Below, in pieces: positions 6,521 through 16,500 of a stretch of 55,898 bases of DNA; position 1 is the first letter of the stretch, and every line of letters begins with the position of its first letter. The notes beneath the pieces are model-generated. The model did not search any database. It was not told the DNA's origin and saw nothing but the letters and a program-made list of their open reading frames with translations. Position numbers and translations under genes: made by a program. The stretch covers positions 1 through 55,898 of the IMG/VR virus record IMGVR_UViG_3300009160_000053; one strand, written 5' to 3'. Source of the DNA: a virus.

Positions 6521-7210
6521 ATGATCAATACTACTACGCCAGACGCATTCTTCGATTCACTTACCAAAAAGGAAATTGATGACCAAACCCAGTACTGGAT
6601 AAAGCACACACCTAACTCAATCGACGAAGTCTTTCGACGTTGGTTGTTTGCTTACACCTCCATCCACACAGGTTGGCAAGCCAATGTCATGGGCTATCAG
6701 GCCATCAAGGACTTCATTCACTGGAAGTGGAACAAGTCAGAGTTACGCAAGCGGTTACGCAAAAGCGGTTGCGGTATGCACAACGTGCGCACTAACTACA
6801 TTTGGGAATTCAGCAAGAAGTTTTGGTCCAATACACCTGACTACCTGGCGCAAGCCGGCGAGTCTTGGCGCTCTTACCGCGACAGGCTTGTACAAAACAA
6901 CAAGGGTATCGGCATCGCCAAGGTAAGTTATGTCTTGGAATTAATGTACCCCCTCACCTGCAAGGTGCTGTGTGGTGACATTCATCAGTGTCGCGCCTAC
7001 GGATTCAAAACAAATCTCGGGGACGACGGCACTGACAAGCATAAGTACGAAACAATGGAGTATCACTGGGTTCAAAAGAGTATTGCCTCCGGAACTAGTG
7101 GTCCCGTAGCTCGTCAGATCTTCTGGAATCGCATGAAGAAACAACCCAACAGCCGATTCTGGAGTTGGGTATTCGAAGAAGAAAGCTTCGCTATCACCAA
7201 CCCGTCATGA
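6521..7210 (+). CDS. Putative helix-hairpin-helix DNA glycosylase-like protein (229 aa)
   Basis: The diagnostic stretch is KGIGIAKVSYVLELMYP (128-144) followed by VLCGDIHQCRAYG (149-161). It matches the HhH-GPD layout, in which a glycine hairpin with a lysine (here K134) is followed about 20 residues later by the catalytic Asp (here D153 in GDIH). Members of this superfamily (endonuclease III, OGG1, AGOG) flip out and excise damaged or modified bases. The N-terminal part (FAYTSIHTGWQANVMGYQAIKDF) is helical, as expected. No iron-sulfur cysteine cluster is present. There is no Shine-Dalgarno; TTGACA lies just upstream. Substrate unknown: it could repair, or remove bases from modified DNA. Confidence 0.55.
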   Translation: MINTTTPDAFFDSLTKKEIDDQTQYWIKHTPNSIDEVFRRWLFAYTSIHTGWQANVMGYQAIKDFIHWKWNKSELRKRLRKSGCGMHNVRTNYIWEFSKKFWSNTPDYLAQAGESWRSYRDRLVQNNKGIGIAKVSYVLELMYPLTCKVLCGDIHQCRAYGFKTNLGDDGTDKHKYETMEYHWVQKSIASGTSGPVARQIFWNRMKKQPNSRFWSWVFEEESFAITNPS

Positions 7211-7425
7211 AAGCCCGTTGGTTCATGCATTACAACAAGCCTGAAAGCAGGCGCAAGGGTCATGCCGTTATGACTCTTCACTACAAAGACGTCTGTCACC
7301 TGGTTCGCAACGTCGTGGTTAACACGCCCTGCGAAAGCCATGAACGGACAAATCAACCCCGCTGCGTAATTCGTGGCTGGGCAACTGATGTCGTCATTAA
7401 CGACGGCATCGCAACCATCAACTGA
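7207..7425 (+). CDS. Hypothetical basic protein (72 aa)
   Basis: The frame is open from 7165, but the ATG at 7207 forms an ATGA overlap with the stop of the glycosylase-like gene, the normal arrangement in this arm. The protein is rich in His and Arg (MKARWFMHYNKPESRRKGH), with beta-strand-like stretches afterwards (CVIRGWATDVVINDGIA). Function unknown; coupling suggests co-expression with the gene before it. Confidence 0.45.
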   Translation: MKARWFMHYNKPESRRKGHAVMTLHYKDVCHLVRNVVVNTPCESHERTNQPRCVIRGWATDVVINDGIATIN

Positions 7426-7435
7426 AAGGATACCA

Positions 7436-8233
7436 ATGAAAATACTAACTCTCGATGAAATCAGAAACCAAGCGCCCGCAGCGTTTGCAACTCAACCCAA
7501 CCCGAAAGTCTCAAAGCGCTACGGGTTCATCAGCACAGTAGAAACTCTTAAGGCTTACGAGAACCTTGGTTGGTTCCCCGTCAAAGCCCGTCAGTCCTTC
7601 ACAAGGATCGAAAGCAATCGACCTTACACCCGCCACGAGATCACCTTCGCTCGTCCGGATGAGAAACCGATTGAGAAGCTTGGCGACGTGTCACCTCGCA
7701 TCCGCCTGCTCAACAGTCACGGGACGGAATCCACCTGGAACAACATTGCCGAGCTGTGCCGAATGATTTGTAGCAACGGCTTAGTCGTTTCAATGGGTTC
7801 TGCCTTTGACTTCCGTGTTCGCCACACAATGTCAGCTGTCGAAAATATTACGGAAACCATTGGGAAGATAGGAGAAGCCTTCCCCATGATTCTGTCCAAA
7901 GCAGAAGCTTGGTCACAGTTAAAGCTTGGTGACGGCAAGATTCTCGCTCTTGGCGCAGCTGCTCTGTCTATTCGGTACGGCCAAGATGAGTCCAAATGGC
8001 CAGCCAATCCAATGGCGATCTCGTTAACTACGCGTCGCCAAGACGACGTAGGGAACGATCTGTGGACGGTGTTCAACAGAGTGCAAGAGAACATTACCCG
8101 CAACGGCAACGTACCAACCAACAAAGTTAACAATCGCCGGCGTTCGATTCGGACCATCCGATCAATCGATTCCGACCTAACCATCAACAAGAAATTGTGG
8201 GAAGCCGCCGAGCAACTGGCGCTTTCCGCCTAA
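7436..8233 (+). CDS. DUF932 family protein (265 aa)
   Basis: AAAGGA precedes the ATG at 7436. The sequence fits the DUF932 / phage-plasmid-like family: early FISTVETLKAYENLGWFPVKA, central NIAELCRMICSNGLVVSMG with R and H just after, and the C-terminal signature RSIDSDLTINKKLWEAAEQL. Family members occur widely in phages and plasmids, often near anti-restriction or replication genes, but their biochemical role is not established. The length is typical and the frame intact. It is the most confidently placed family between rIIB and GP88. Confidence 0.8.
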   Translation: MKILTLDEIRNQAPAAFATQPNPKVSKRYGFISTVETLKAYENLGWFPVKARQSFTRIESNRPYTRHEITFARPDEKPIEKLGDVSPRIRLLNSHGTESTWNNIAELCRMICSNGLVVSMGSAFDFRVRHTMSAVENITETIGKIGEAFPMILSKAEAWSQLKLGDGKILALGAAALSIRYGQDESKWPANPMAISLTTRRQDDVGNDLWTVFNRVQENITRNGNVPTNKVNNRRRSIRTIRSIDSDLTINKKLWEAAEQLALSA

Positions 8234-8247
8234 CCCTGAAAGGAACT

Positions 8248-8433
8248 ATGAGAAAAGGAAGACCACGTATCTATTGGGACAAGCTTGTCCAAGGCATTCG
8301 TCGCCGCGGACACTTGTCACAACAACAACTAGCAAACCTGCTCAACACCAGCCAACCAGTCATAAGCAACTGGGAATGGTCGGTGGCCGAGCCTCAGCTC
8401 CGCTTCAAGCGGAAGCTAGAGGTTCTTGCTTGA
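8248..8433 (+). CDS. Small XRE/Cro-type helix-turn-helix regulator (61 aa)
   Basis: AAAGGA sits before the ATG at 8248. The core HLSQQQLANLLNTSQPVISN followed by WE is a classical Cro/C1-type helix-turn-helix (residues about 22-42), with the usual Q at the start of helix 2 and S/N at the recognition helix. It has almost no C-terminal extension, so like Cro it may act as a compact dimer or need a partner. It is probably an internal repressor of this gene cluster or a binder of host operators. No lysogeny genes are seen nearby. The stop overlaps the TTG start of the next gene. Confidence 0.75.
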   Translation: MRKGRPRIYWDKLVQGIRRRGHLSQQQLANLLNTSQPVISNWEWSVAEPQLRFKRKLEVLA

Positions 8434-9185
8434 CCGTATATGCCAAAGACCTACTCAAATTCGGCAACGGTAATGCTAAACTTGAGGAAGGTATTTACCA
8501 CGTCAGCCTGTTGTCAGGCCACACGTGCCCCTATGCCCAGGAATGCCTGGCAAAAGTTAATCTTTCTACTGGAAAGATTATCGACGGTAAGGGAGCGTCA
8601 TTTCGGTGTTACTCCGCGTCCATGGAAGCCATGTACCCTGCCTTGCGTAGGCAACGTGAGCACAACACTAACCTGTTGCGCTACAAGTATCCTACCTTTG
8701 AGGGCATGGTTGGCTTGATTGAGCGGTCTCTGCCGGTGCATGCGCGCTATATTCGCATTCATATTGGCGGTGACTTCTTCAATCAAATCTACTTCGACGC
8801 TTGGGTTGAGACGGCCAAAAGAAATCCTGGAATTATCTTTTACGCCTACACCAAGAGTTTGAACTTCTGGGTAGCTAGGCTCAACGATATCCCGGATAAC
8901 CTCAGGCTGACTGCTAGCCGAGGCGGCTATTGGGACCACCTCATTGATACGCATAACCTACGCTCTGCAGAAGTTGTGTTCAGTGAATCGGAGGCAAACA
9001 TACGTGGACTAGAAATAGACCACGACGACAGCCATGCTTACGGAAACGACCCTAAGTCGTTTGCCCTACTACTTCACGGCACACAGCCAAAAGGCAGCAA
9101 AGCGGCAGAATCGCTATCGTCACTACGAAAAGCTGGGTTCAACGGCTATTCCAACAAAAAGAAAGAGGTACACCTTGGAGTTTAA
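8430..9185 (+). CDS. GP88-family phage protein (251 aa)
   Basis: No usable ATG exists near the conserved N-terminus. A TTG at 8430 forms TTGA with the upstream stop and has GAGG seven bases ahead, so it is the best start. The protein begins with the family signature LLKFGNGNAKL, then SLLSGHTCPYAQECLAK with a CxxxxxC pair, FRCYSASMEAMYPALR, and the barrel-like IRIHIGGDFFNQIYFDAW and YAYTKSLNFW. These are features of the gene product 88 family found in many tailed phages. Function unproven; the cysteine motif suggests metal or cluster binding. The family is confident, the role unknown. Confidence 0.75.
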   Translation: MTVYAKDLLKFGNGNAKLEEGIYHVSLLSGHTCPYAQECLAKVNLSTGKIIDGKGASFRCYSASMEAMYPALRRQREHNTNLLRYKYPTFEGMVGLIERSLPVHARYIRIHIGGDFFNQIYFDAWVETAKRNPGIIFYAYTKSLNFWVARLNDIPDNLRLTASRGGYWDHLIDTHNLRSAEVVFSESEANIRGLEIDHDDSHAYGNDPKSFALLLHGTQPKGSKAAESLSSLRKAGFNGYSNKKKEVHLGV

Positions 9186-9492
9186 TTCAATTCCAGACCC
9201 AGTAAGCACACCAAACAATCTTGATCGTGAGCATGTCCTCCGTAAGTTCTCGGACGTCGGATGGCATGTTAACGGCAAGTTCTATTACACTCCTACAAAG
9301 GGTGTAGGGTTATCGTATCCAGTTGAGTATCAAGCCCTCATTGACCCATGGGGCGCAACACGAGAAGACCAGGTGGTTAACTTCTCAATCGACATACCAA
9401 ATCAGTTGGCAGAAGAACTACTGACTCCAGTTCGAGATGCCGCTAGGCAAGTCATTCATGGCGACCTTAGTAAAGCTGAGTTAGCAGGTTGA
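9175..9492 (+). CDS. Hypothetical protein (105 aa, TTG start)
   Basis: The frame is open from 9034, but a TTG at 9175 with GAGG six bases upstream, overlapping the end of the GP88 gene, is the likely start, the same arrangement as that gene's own start. The product has an aromatic N-terminal half (DVGWHVNGKFYYTPTKGV) and a helical C-terminus (LAEELLTPVRDAARQVIHGDL). No recognised motif. The GC hairpin at 9502-9531 follows ten bases after its stop. Confidence 0.5.
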   Translation: MEFNSIPDPVSTPNNLDREHVLRKFSDVGWHVNGKFYYTPTKGVGLSYPVEYQALIDPWGATREDQVVNFSIDIPNQLAEELLTPVRDAARQVIHGDLSKAELAG

Positions 9493-9501
9493 ATCACACG
9501 C

Positions 9502-9531
9502 TGCCCCGGGGTTCTATCCCCCAGGGTGGCA
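9502..9531 (+). terminator. GC hairpin with GGGTTCTATCCC core
   Basis: TGCC, CC and GGGG (9502-9511) pair with CCCC, GG and GGCA (up to 9531), with two small bulges, around the loop TTCTAT. It lies between the stop at 9492 and the gene at 9549. No U-run follows. The 13-base core GGGTTCTATCCCC also forms the tip of the hairpin at 46292-46316 on the other strand, so the element is reused in this genome. Terminator or mRNA-end element is the likeliest role. Confidence 0.5.
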
Positions 9532-9548
9532 CTTAACAGAAAGGAAAC

Positions 9549-9836
9549 ATGAAACTATTCTTAACATTACTACTCGCAGGCCACACGTTACTTGCACAAG
9601 AGATTGTCATATCAGCTAACCCTGATCTGCTTTATTCAACTGCAAATGATTATGGCCCTTGGGGCGCGCCAGAGTTCCTTAATTCGCCTAACAACGATTA
9701 CGGTCCTCTTGGAAGCCCTGAGTTCATAAGTAGCGTAACGAATGAATATGGCTTTGGTGTAACTGCAACTGAGCTTCAGTTGTTTACCCCAAACTCAATT
9801 ACGCCGCTTGAATTAGATATTCTAAATACGCCCTAG
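9549..9836 (+). CDS. Small exported protein with NDYGP repeats (95 aa)
   Basis: The strong ribosome site AAAGGAAAC precedes the ATG. The N-terminus MKLFLTLLLAGHTLLAQ is a clear Sec signal peptide, with likely cleavage near residue 17 and no lipobox. The mature part, about 78 residues, contains three related units: NDYGPWGAPEF, NDYGPLGSPEF and NEYGFGVT. It contains no cysteine and no membrane segment. It is expected in the periplasm or at the cell surface. Role unknown; export by an infecting phage suggests envelope modification or superinfection blocking. It is preceded by a hairpin and overlaps the opposing gene by 15 bases. Confidence 0.65.
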   Translation: MKLFLTLLLAGHTLLAQEIVISANPDLLYSTANDYGPWGAPEFLNSPNNDYGPLGSPEFISSVTNEYGFGVTATELQLFTPNSITPLELDILNTP

Positions 9837-10184
9837 TTTATTTAGGTTGGCCCTTCGCTGCGCACAAGCACCACATGTTTTGATGCTTGTGCCAGCGATG
9901 CGGTCAATTACTCCCGCTATCGGTTGCGCAATCGCGCTAACCGCATCCCCCAAACCAAACTCTTCACACCACTTGCCCCTCTCACCAGGTAAAATCTTAT
10001 CGCAGATTTGATCTTGTATCAGTTGCCCAAGACTCGACGGCACCTCAAAGCCCTTAGATGCCCTCTTGTTTACTGCTGTGGCAATTAGATTTTGATACGT
10101 GTTTTCTAACATTACTTCTTTTGTAAGAGGATCAGTAAATTCCCAACCGTTTGGCGGTGCTAACGCTAATGTTTTAAGTCTCAT
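9822..10184 (-). CDS. Hypothetical late-strand protein with CxxC motif (120 aa)
   Basis: Read leftwards from an ATG at 10184 (a TTG at 10214 is in frame but less likely). The N-terminus MRLKTLALAPPNGWEFTDP leads to helices (LENTYQNLIATAVNKRASKG). The C-terminus is KTCGACAQRRANLNKL, a CxxC pair followed by basic helix, a tail often found in small proteins of phage structural modules. It is the last gene of the late strand, beyond the giant gene and across a small + strand gene. Function unknown. Its 3' end overlaps the exported-protein gene. Confidence 0.5.
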   Translation of the reverse strand: MRLKTLALAPPNGWEFTDPLTKEVMLENTYQNLIATAVNKRASKGFEVPSSLGQLIQDQICDKILPGERGKWCEEFGLGDAVSAIAQPIAGVIDRIAGTSIKTCGACAQRRANLNKLGRI

Positions 10185-10229
10185 TATGTGGGTATCTTGA
10201 CATGTTTTGTTCAAGACTCAAGCTTGTGT

Positions 10230-10511
10230 ATGGATGATTTTGATGAAGTTGATGAGCTTTTTCGCGATGACGAAGACGATGATGTCGTTCCCGAAAAGAT
10301 TTTGCTCAACGGAGCTACTGATGTTGGAACTCTTCTGCTTCGATATTTCCTAAGCGCAGCCATTGCCGACAATAACGGCGTACTAAACATAAGCCGCAAA
10401 GCACTAGCCGAAATAGCTGCCAAGTGTGATACCCATAAGTCCTTTGAGATCTGGACTTCAGCAGATTTTAACCAAGACGGCGTTGAGTTAAGAGTTAACT
10501 GGGTCGACTAA
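10230..10511 (+). CDS. Hypothetical acidic protein (93 aa)
   Basis: The ATG at 10230 is preferred over an in-frame start at 10188 because the latter would overlap the divergent gene's start. The N-terminus is extremely acidic (MDDFDEVDELFRDDEDDD), followed by a helical middle (GTLLLRYFLSAAIADNN; RKALAEIAAKC) and a beta-like end. Acidic N-termini of this kind occur in phage DNA mimics and chaperone-like proteins, but no family is recognised. No Shine-Dalgarno is seen; TTGACA occurs at 10197-10202. It is a lone + strand gene between late-strand genes, ending two bases before the giant gene's stop. Confidence 0.45.
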   Translation: MDDFDEVDELFRDDEDDDVVPEKILLNGATDVGTLLLRYFLSAAIADNNGVLNISRKALAEIAAKCDTHKSFEIWTSADFNQDGVELRVNWVD

Positions 10512-10513
10512 TC

Positions 10514-13500
10514 TTAATCCACGTTACGAGGGCCAAGCTCTCGAGTCATTTGCTTCCGCTCGCTTGCCTTATCCCAAAGCTCATATTTATTTAAGACAAG
10601 TACGTCTGCAAGCTTGTTCGCTTTGCCAGTAAGCCGAGTGATTTCGTTCTGGACATCACCTGCCCCTCGAGAGGGCAGTTCCTTCACCCATTCCGGATCT
10701 CGAAGTCTTTCTCTTAGAACCCTTGCTCTCTCCATTACCCAATCATCACGTTGCTCGTCGTTAAGCGTAATCCCCCTCACCCTTACAATTCTATCTGGCA
10801 TCGATACCCAAGCGCGTTGCTTGGCTAGCTCAGACCACAAAGGATCTGGATTATCTCGGTACCTCAAAACAATATCCGCATAGTTGAACAAAGCCTGCTT
10901 CGCCCTATCCCAATTATCTTTAGGAACCGAAGCACCGTCTGAGAGCATTGGCTCCCCAAGAACGTTGGTCATTGGCTTGTTAAAGTTCCGCAAGAACGGG
11001 ATGTTTCCAAGAGCCATCGCCATCACGCCGGTCGCACTATGGACATTTCCAAACTTATCAGTCTTCTCAGGGAAGATCTTTCTATCCGCTTCAGTCAACA
11101 AGTTGCCAAAAGCCAAGGAGCTGCCCGTCTTCATCAGGAAGCCAACAGCCTTTCTATCCCATGTTGCGCTCTCCAAGTTACTTAAATCGCTAAGAGTTTT
11201 CACTCCACCAAGGAAGGGAACATCCAAAACGCCGGCACCAAACGATTTGAAGGCGGCCAATGTAAATTGCATCGCCACCTCGCTAGACGCCGCTTGGTCA
11301 GGTTTCTCGTACTTCGAGTAATCGCTCATGTATCCCAAAGCCTTAAAGACAAGGTAGGTTGGCGACCAGTTCGGATTCTTGAACCAAAAGTTACCAATCT
11401 TAATGCTATCCGCTTGCCACTTACCGCTATCAATTAAAGCTTGTTTGTAAGCAAAGTCAGTTGGTCCTCGACCAGAGAAATCAATAAAGTGTTCTTTCTC
11501 CTCTTTGTCGTCGTCACACATTCTCCCAATAATTGCGGCAATACCCGCGGCAAGCGCCACCATCCCAAAGATTCCACTGCCCAGCTCCATTGCTTTCATG
11601 TCGCTCGGTTTTGTCCTTTTGCCCTCCCCGTAAACGGTCACCGTATCGCTCCCACTCTTGAGCAACCCGTAACCCACCCAGTTCAACCAGTTCTGATAGA
11701 CCGACGTTACGATTCCGTAGAAAGGCTGAACTAGCTTTGCTGCAAGGTGTTCGTTTGACCACCCTTCTAACAGCTTCGAAAGCTTCCCAAGAACACCGAT
11801 AGGCTTGTTTGTATTTGCCATCACGGTACCTAGGAAGAACGCGTCTTCTGTAATTGCCCCGACCATTCTATCAATAGCTACCTTCTCTGACTGACTGCCC
11901 TTATTCCATACCCTGTTCCAATAAGAATTATTAACTCCTCTATTCCTTCTCATTCTCAAATACAATTCCTGCCTAAAGTCTAGCGTCCCGGGCTTTAGCC
12001 TTTCACCCCGCTCTTGCCTTGCCTCTGCTTCCAACTCTTGAACAATCCCAGGGCCTTCAAACCCATTAGGCAGGTACTCGTTTCTGCCAGCAATCTGTCG
12101 GCCTAGCTGTAAGACATTCTTTAGATCAGTAGACAATAGCATATCAGCTTTCGGGGCTAATCCTTGATAGTTGTTTTGCAAATCCTTAACCACATCTTCG
12201 GCAGCCAAAGCTGCACATATTTCCGTGTAGAATGTGGTGGTTCCCAAATCCAGAGAGTTATACAACCTGGATATCAGCACTCCCAAGCCTGTCGGGCTAA
12301 CCTGAATAACCGGAGTTGTTTCAGGATAGGCTGGTGCTCGAACTGTGCCAACTCCCGCAACCTTGGCCGCGCCACGCACCAACTTAAATGTCTTATCCCA
12401 TACACCCTTTGAGATCGCAATCTTGGGCCAAATCCCCTTTCGGTTCCATCCAAACCAAAGTTCAGCCATCCCGCTAATCCATCGGCCAAACGATGATTCC
12501 GCGTTAATCCTAACACCCCCTTCAGCCATAATCTCTGGCAAGGGCCTACCCGAAATACGGGAAGCAAGAGTCTTGCCAGGAGCTAAGGCTTTTCCAGCGC
12601 TGTCTCCGGTCGCAAGCAAATCAACAACCTCGACAAAAGCTGTGTTCAAAGCCCTAGGCAAGGCCTTGTAAACTGCTTTCGTTGAGGAAAAGCTTTTCTC
12701 TTTGGCTGCCCTCATCCCAAGGATTGAGACAAGATTAAGAGTATTCCCGATAGGTGAGAGCAAGTTTACGGAAATGGTTTTTACACCCTGAAGAATGTTT
12801 GTATAGAATTGCCCAACAAAAGCCTCAAGCACTGTTACCCCGGAGTCTTTCTTTATCTCGTCGAGAATATCCAACGTCTTGGTAGCTGCGCTCCTTGAGT
12901 TTGGTCCGTTCGGGTCGTTGACAATTTCTTCTGCTAGCTCACGGATTTTCTCTGCCGACTGCTTACTGATCGACCAATCTTCGTTCTGAAGTTTGAGCTT
13001 CTTAGCGATAAACTTGTAAATGTCCTCGTCCGTCAAATTCCCCGTCAGCGCCAGCTTAACAATACTGCCAGCGTTTTCTTTTATCACCCTTGTTGCTTTG
13101 TTATCCGCCTTTCCAAATAGGCGCTGCATCGACTTCTGAAACTCTTCCTTAGCAAGTGTCTCAAGTTCTTCCGACACTTTCGTCAACACACGATTCAGTG
13201 TTTCTGGCTTAACCTCTATTCCGCTAACCCGAAGTTCTTTGGTCAACTCCGCAAGGACTTCAGCTTTTCTGCCAGCAAGCAGATACCGTCTATTAAAGAC
13301 AAAGTCTTTAAAGTTAAACGCTGGTGTCGTCATGAAAGCCCGAATGTCTGATTTTGTAAACGGCTCGTCCATTGCTTCAGACATGGCCTGCATAATCTTT
13401 GGGTAGCTGCCCTCGTCCACCGACTCAGCCAATTGACGATTAACAATGTCGATTGCCTGGCCAAGAGATTCCCACGAGTTCATGGCGTCCCTAAATCGCT

Positions 13501-16500
13501 TGAGGGAGAGAAGCTTCCTTTGCTCTTGGCTGAGTCGGCTTCGTGTAAGGATTAACTGCCCCTCCGCTTTAAGTTGAATTCGTTCTTTAAGAATCCTTCG
13601 TATAATCCCAACAGCAGTTTCGTGAGGCAAAAGCCTTTCCTTGTCTTTATTAGCCAAGGCTTTCTCAAAGTTCTGAACAAACCCGTTTATGACATTATCG
13701 AGGATTGCTCTGCTAGCCCTAGATACAGCTTGCCCAGGCTTAGCGGAACCAACGCCAGCCAAATCGTTCTGGTCATCCAAAAGTTTTGTGTTTCCAAAAC
13801 GTTTCCAAAGATGGTTTCGGTATTCCCCCGTAGTTTTCTCAGACTCTTCGTCTAGAACGTCCTGAGCTTTCTCAATATTCTCCAACATCTTCTCTTTTGA
13901 TACACCAAGTTCACTCGCTGCCTGGTCTAGTGTCCCTGTCCCCTTTTGGAGGAGAGCTGCAGTACCTTCGGCAATTGTTGCGGAGAGCTGCCGTTGTTTT
14001 TCCTGCGTTTCCTCGGCACCCTTGAGCAACGCTATCATTTCCTTGGCAGTCTTTATCTGCTGATCCAAGACAGTTGATAACGTGTTTGTGCTCATCCTCT
14101 GCCACTCGGCCGACGTGGAAGAGATGTATTTGGCCTTAAGCAGCAACTGTGCCCACACTCCGTTGTTTGCGGCCTCGTCGATGAGGCTACCCAGTTTCTG
14201 TACGTCAGGAGAGTCAAACACTTTGCCAAGAGCTTTTTCGATGGCCTCGTCACCAGCCATTTTACCCTTTTGAATATCTGCCGCGAATAACCCAACCTGC
14301 CGAAGCCTTTCCACCTGCTTGGCATTCGTTGCAAACCACATCCACCCAGCCGCACCAATCCTTGTGTAACCACCAAACGCCCTCAAGCCTTGAGCCAAAG
14401 ATGTACCGATATCAGCCTGCTTCTTTGCAATACCAAACTGCAAGGCGCGAAGCTCTTCAGACCTTGTTGGATTTGCTTTCGCAGCTTTTTCCAGCTGCTG
14501 AATCAAGATTGTGTTTAAGATAACGATATTATCAAAGTGAGTAGTTGTACCATCTTTGATGGCCCTGAGATCATCGTCTCGAACCTCAATATCGGGGCTG
14601 AGCAATGCATTTGCCGCAAGCTCCGCACCGCCAACCCTTTGAATGAGTTGAATCATTTCCTCGGCCCTCAACGGCTGGGTGCGAACAGAGTATTTGAAAT
14701 CCCGAAGTGCCGAAGCACTTTTAATCTCTTCGCCAAGTCTTGTATCTGCAGACAGTTGACCCGCAAAGCCCTGGGTTTTGCTTCTGCCTTCTTTCCTGCG
14801 CGCTTCCGACATACCGCTAAGGGCTTGCTCACGCTCTTCACCGCTCCTCACGCTTCCCGACCCGGAGTAAGAGTCATTTCTGTTTTCGACAAGGCGGATA
14901 GTTCCCGAGTCTAAGTCATTTTTAAGCCTAAAAACTAACAACCCAGTCTTCTTATAGACTTGGCCTCTGTAGTTATCACCTCGAGCCACCATCTTTGCTG
15001 CAATACGACTCAAAGCCCCATACCTTGACGTCGATCCGGTTGTGTCCATCAAGATGTTGTCGATATAGAATTTAAAGGTTTTAAAGACTTTCTCTTTTGC
15101 CGACTTTGCGTCTTTCTTGAGCCCCTGCTCATCTCTCCCAGGGTTATCGTAAGATTGAACAGCTTCCCCCTTACCAAGGCGGTTTGTTGCTTTCCCGGTC
15201 TGGCTTATTTCCGTGTACTCAAGTTCCTGATTTCCGCGTTTGGGCAGACTTCCAAGATCAATAGCGTTGGGGAAATAAAATATGGGAACTTTCTTAAACC
15301 CTCCGGGCAACGAGACAACTGGCGGGATTTTAATGGTAATGGTTGTTCCGTTACGAATCCCTGTTTCCGCCCCGTAATCGTTGTTCCTTGTGACCACGGG
15401 GAATTCTTCTTCTTGCTCAGACTGCAAACTCTGGGGCGTACTTTGTACTGTCGTCAAAACACCATTTTTCACAGTCCGTGCGTCGATCTCGCAAAGGGGC
15501 GCCACTAGCGACAAATCTGTTCTGCTTTTTCCATCCTGGAACGACCCAAATACCCAATCTGTAATTTCTCCGTAGCTGTACCCGTGTTCGTCTTGGCTAA
15601 CCGTAACCTTTTGGTTGACCTTATCGATAGTTACTTTGATTTTAGTTTTGTCGCTACCTGCATCCCGGAACTTATAGAAGATTTCGTTGACCGCTTGAAC
15701 CACATCCCACGGAGTAGCCGTCGATACAGCGTTGAAGAGCTCGTCCCTGGCAAGCGCATCGACATTGTAGTTACCCTTGTAAGCGAATAGATCGCCCTCA
15801 AAGCTGACCACGCCAGACCCAACAAATTCACCATCTCTGTCCACAAGCCTTACCCCCTGAGGAGCCCTGTCCTTGAAGACCATCTGGGGGAATGTGACGT
15901 GATCTCTGTTCTTAATGATCTTAAGAGCTAACTCCTCAAGGTTATTTGTTGTGCCAGATCCAGGGAATTTAATGATGTCTCCAGGCTTAGGGACGTAATC
16001 CGCTGGCAGTTTATTGTAAGAAAGCATCTCGGCCTTGGTGATTCCGTTCCTCGACGCAAGCTCAAGGGCGGTAAGTGTCTCGGGCTCCTCAAAGAAGTTC
16101 GGGACTTCTACGCTCTTTGATGTCCCTGGAATAATGAGCGTCGAACCTGCCACCGCCTTACCCATCACCAATGTATTTGCTGCCTTCAGATCCGCTACTG
16201 ATACCCCGTTCTTCGCAGCAATATCCGCTAACACTTCGTCAGAAGTTCTCTGCCTTCCCTCGGGAACAACGTATTCTTTTTCTGCAACCGGTACGTCGAT
16301 AGTTTTAGCTTTTGAAGCTTGGAACAAGAAGTTTTGAGACACGTCTCTCATCGGCCCAGTGGCACTCTGTTTGTTGCCACGGTTGACAACCGACATGCTT
16401 TTCGGAGTAGCCTGTGCCAAGGCAAGCTCTTGAAGTTTCCTTAACCCTTGGTTGTTAACCTTGCCATTGCTGATCGTCCACAACCCGAATTCTTTCGCAA

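Noticed and set aside
8248-8433. Cro-like gene as evidence of lysogeny
   Set aside because: No integrase, attachment site, C1-type partner or excisionase was found; lone Cro-like genes also occur in lytic phages.
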